DNA of 64,000 bases from Membranipora membranacea (Eukaryota; Bryozoa; Gymnolaemata; Cheilostomatida; Membraniporidae), in assembly GCA_914767715.1 (NCBI GenBank), contig OU612070.1, positions 14,773,501-14,837,500 on the forward strand. Reading direction: 5' to 3'. A model generated the notes under the pieces. It was not told the origin of the DNA, did no database searches, and saw only the letters and a program-made list of their open reading frames with translations. The first letter of the stretch is position 1, and each line of letters begins with the position of its first letter. This document shows, piece by piece, positions 60,216 through 64,000 of this stretch. The position numbers were made by a program, and so were the translations under genes.

Positions 60216-61905
60216 TTATATAGCGATACAGTTAGGGATGTATCTTGGCATCAGGTGTCTATACTTGTCTCTGCGTCTCTTATTCTTCTGTGCCAGCTTT
60301 GACTCAATATCTCTCAGTTCACTACGCAACCTGTTTAATAACGTACATAAAGCTTAGGTAAGATTATCAATGCAGCTGCTGTCATTATGCGTTATGCTTG
60401 CTGAGTATATGATAGATACCATTTGGTTCCATTTTTACAGGCTTTTGTGATATTGGTCACCAATTTATTTTTTACAAATTGAATATGCCAGAACTGTATG
60501 ACAGGAGCTGCTAGTTTTTGGACAGAATAATATGTTACTATGATCTAGAATTCATGATATTCTATATGTGATATGTAACTGTGCACCACAATATAATATC
60601 CACCAAACATGATAAAGTGAGTATATCATAGCTTAGAACATACAGAAGTTGAAACAAATATTAAGTGTGCCAACCGATCAAAATCATCGCAGGCGTGAGG
60701 ACTTACTCGGCAGCTGCAGCCATGCTTGCAGGGTCATAGGCATACTGTACATCAAAGTCACCAAGTGGCTCTGTTCCTCGAAGACTCAGCTGTCTTGAGA
60801 GGGTAATTACTTTCATAGTCTGTTCCTTGTTTGGTAGCATGCTTACTATATCCTTCTCTGTCAATGCTGCCTGCAAAAATAAGTTTTAGCCGCAAGATTT
60901 GTTCAAATTCACAAGCCATAGGTTTAACCAGGAATTTGCAACTTGTCCTCCATATTTTATTCTATCATGTGAGCGAATTCCAGCTCTAGAATCCATTTAT
61001 TGAGGAAGTTATGGCCTCTCAAACTTTCAAGGTGATCACCTTCAATTGGCATTGGGAATCAACAGGCAATACTCATAATAAGTATGACGCGTTGTGACGT
61101 CCCACAAGGATCGCCTGATAATTCAAAATGCCGTTTGGTAGGTTTGAGGTTTGAGAGACCATAACTTCCTCAATATTTAGATTCTAGAGCTGGAATTCGC
61201 TCACATGATAGAATTAAATATGGAGAATACGATGCGATACAAAATAGTGGCCTCAAAGTAAGTCTTCAATGAGTAAAAATATTTTTCATAAAACAATGGA
61301 TAGTTTGCCATTTTGCCACTTCTCAAGATATGATCTCTACAAATGGCAATATGAACTATTACGGCTTATATTCCAACTGATTCCCATTCAACTAAATACC
61401 ATTGTCAATAACCCTGATGTAACGGAGTGTCCAAAGAACTTCAAAGAAGAATATAAATTGAAAAGCAGGCACTTTAAATGAGTCTTCGGATCGAACATCA
61501 ATCTCCAAGGCCATACCTTGCTTCTTGGCCAATCTCCTCTCAAGTTAATGGGATAGTTGGGAGGAAAACCATACTGGTCATACTGTCCGAAACTCAAAGC
61601 TGCATGTTGCACAGTTGCTGTGAAGATAAATACAGTCACAACCTCAACTAGGTCATCTATCGTTTCCAGGCAGTATGTGTCATTTTCATATTTCACTGGC
61701 ATACCCTGCAAATTGTCATTAAAATACAAATGTCATAGCTTGATTCAAGCAATGGAGTTTGTATTTCCTCTCCTTATGACAAACCCTAGACCTAGGGTTC
61801 GTAGAAATAAGAGGATGAATTCACTGAAAAACACTAAATGTTACAAATGTACCCATACCCCTTAAAACATTCTTAAAGATGATTATAGATTGACATAAAA
61901 GTATA

Positions 61906-61952
<47 letters not shown>

Positions 61953-63534
61953 CAGAGAGTTAAGCTTAGTCACAGAGATTGACCATTTAACAATCCAGTG
62001 TGGATGAAAAATAAGGAAAGCCAAACTGCACTGTTTCTGTTTGTGAAGACAATTAAAATATTACTGTAAACTGAAGAATACCTTGATTGAACAGTCATCA
62101 ACTAGCTCATTGACCCAACCCTGCAACTCATTGTCTGCAAGCAGTCTCCTATCCCCTTTGTCACCTTGACCTTGAATATGTAAACAAATAATGTTTATGG
62201 TCTATAAAGGGTCAATTACATAATGTAAAGTTTTGAAGGTTTCATAAAAGCAAAGAGAGCATTATAATTCAACATCATTTGAATTGGACCATGGTATCAA
62301 ATCTTTAAAAACCGTTATAACAATCGACATATAACAAGCACAAGCTAATTTCCCTCTGTCACATACTCTATTCTTGATGATCATAAGCATTATTTTTCAC
62401 AATTACCATGATATCGGATGCGAACTATCTCAATTATATATTTGCTCAATGGCAGTCAAGGGCCAGCAAAAGAGTGAGTAAATGTGGTGAACTAATGTAA
62501 TTCTGATAGTCATGTAACCATGAACACTTGAATAAGCTTAATTTACCGTAATAGCTCCGTATAGACGTTTGCACATATTTCTGTAGGGCGACCCATAACA
62601 GCTTTCCATCATCTCTGTAATGGTATCCAGGGAGGGCAGTGACGTTATTCACACCTCTGTGCTTCAGATTCTTCAGGAAGTTCCCGTCATTCTGCAAAGA
62701 CCATTCTGAGTAGTGGTCTTTAATTATGTTGGAAAAACCACTTCTTCCAACCCTCATTGTTTGATCAACAGCTGCCCCGGGGACAAGTAAATCTTTGACA
62801 GCCCGCCTACGTAAAAATAAACATATATTGTAATTTTCATACTCCATACATTTTGGATACCGCTATTCAAACTAAACACTACAGCCATGAAATAAGCACA
62901 AAAGTATTAAACATCAAAGACAAAGAACAATCAAGCATAGAGCATGAGAAAGGGTTCTTGTGATTAAATGGATAACTTGGTCAAATTAACAGGCTGATGA
63001 GGAAAAAAACTTACGCATTGATGTGCATCACATAGCGTATGTGAGGTGCTAAAAATCTGAATACAGGATGTGATTGGGAAAGCTGTCGATGACTTGCTAC
63101 TCCAACTGCTTCAATAAGACTGTGGGTTAATCCTTTAAAAAGACAAAAAAGGTTGCTAAATAATAGTTAAAGGCCTTGTAAGTTATTTTGAAATATGTTT
63201 CTGAGCATTAACTGCGCTGTGTTAATTCAGAATCGAACATTCTCAAATTGATCATGATCTCTAATTCTGGACATTCCTAAAAGTCTAAATCAGATTGATA
63301 TTTTAAGGAAGACAGTAGAGATGATCTGTCAAGCTTTCTTTTTCATATAAATCAGCACCAAGATAAACCATCACAAGCTCTCTGGACTGAGTTACAATTG
63401 ATAATATGGGAGATTTGGAGATCTTCATAACAGGTACCTAAATGAGAAGCAGCTTCATGGTGTGAGGCTTCGGCAATATTAAACCACATTTTTGCAGCCA
63501 TCCAAGTGTAATACTGATCTTTTGGCGTGAAGAC
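60216..63534 (-). CDS. LOX: animal lipoxygenase, C-terminal 343 residues (5' part outside window)
   Basis: Non-heme iron dioxygenase that oxygenates polyunsaturated fatty acids. Exons in transcript order: 63534-63438, 63132-63015, 62806-62547, 62170-62082, 61705-61517, 60870-60707, 60330-60216 (TAA 60218-60216). All are GT-AG with matching phases. The iron site is visible: HHEAASH in the first exon (H-x4-H), the His of [20 protein letters not shown], and the terminal Ile of RYIPNCIAI. Other family marks are [40 protein letters not shown] and [17 protein letters not shown]. The PLAT domain and N-terminal catalytic part should lie beyond 64000 on the minus strand. Regio- and stereo-specificity cannot be told from this part; I see no sign of inactivation. 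Confidence 0.93.
60948..61225. mobile_element. palindromic MITE with 77-bp arms in a lipoxygenase intron
   Basis: Left arm 60948-61024 and right arm 61149-61225 are inverted and about 94% identical by eye (shared gtgagcgaattccagctcta). The loop is about 124 bp. If transcribed with the gene it would form a long hairpin. Confidence 0.8.
61907..61950. repeat. (AT)n microsatellite
   Basis: About 20 AT units in the lipoxygenase intron between exons 62170-62082 and 61705-61517. Confidence 0.95.
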
Positions 63535-64000
63535 CTAAAAATGAATAACAAAAACTTTTAGAGTTTGATTATGCTAATTTAGGACAATTACAGCAATATC
63601 AGTTTGAATGGGTTTGTGTCAGGAGTTGTTCCTTATTAAAAGGGGTGTGAACAGATGAGACCATAAATTGGCACTTTTTTTATAAAAGCTATCATTGGAG
63701 CAGATCACACTTTTTGGTCTGGCAGCAAGAGAAATCAAGATAGAAACAAAATGAGGGTAATTACATAAGCGGATTATGCTGACCCTCTCTATGGTACAAA
63801 TATTGACTGCGAAGATAATCTGATATTTATTATATTACATAATATAATAAATATATCATTAAAATTAAGAGAAATAATAATATTACAGTTCTGAATTTTG
63901 AATATTATATAAATCTAACCTGAAAGTATTGATTACAGAAAAAAAATTCAGAACAACATCTACATGTTTAATGTTATTAAAATACAAAAGAACTCAATAG

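Noticed and set aside
1-64000. CRISPR arrays, bacterial operons, rRNA genes or integrated virus genomes
   Set aside because: No regularly spaced direct repeats with unique spacers, no rRNA-like conserved blocks and no viral structural or polymerase frames were seen.

Overview
The window is nuclear DNA from an animal. Genes are split into small exons by GT-AG introns of about 0.1-5 kb, base composition is AT-rich, no bacterial-style operons are present, and introns hold tRNA-derived SINEs, a LINE remnant and several MITE-like palindromes. Gene content (beta-spectrin tail with PH domain, secreted LRR protein, F-type-lectin-like proteins, NHL-repeat membrane protein, animal lipoxygenase) fits a non-vertebrate, probably marine, metazoan. 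The phylum cannot be fixed from sequence reading alone. Exon boundaries below were read by hand from splice sites, phase and family resemblance.

Layout. 1-4195 (+): 3' end of a beta-spectrin gene, with an extra in-phase cassette exon. 4196-6987: intergenic, tail-to-tail with the next gene. 6988-10749 (-): complete seven-exon secreted LRR protein ending in an LRRCT cap. About 10.77-25.4 kb: two direct tandem copies (A and B) of a 7.1-7.3 kb segment, each with a minus-strand gene coding a Cys-containing N-terminal module plus an F-type-lectin-like (FTP) domain. Copy B is intact over three exons. Copy A has a 7-bp deletion that frameshifts the lectin domain. 26.6-44.5 kb (+): two tandem paralogous six-exon genes for small secreted Gly/Asn-rich proteins with a four-fold C-x-G-x-C motif. 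I do not recognise this family, and it is the most novel item in the window. 44.5-50.5 kb: gene-poor. 50.5-54.56 kb (+): 3' part of an NHL-repeat type I membrane protein, with a 0.5 kb pentanucleotide satellite beside its transmembrane exon. 54.6-60.2 kb: gene-poor. 60216-63534 (-): the last seven exons of an animal lipoxygenase whose 5' part lies beyond the window.

There is no operon logic, but much of the window encodes secreted or surface proteins (LRR, lectins, GN-rich proteins, NHL receptor), and two of these are recent local duplications. The two GN genes share exon lengths, phases, a TATA-like element and a nearly identical block of about 120 bp in intron 4 that is better conserved than the following exon.
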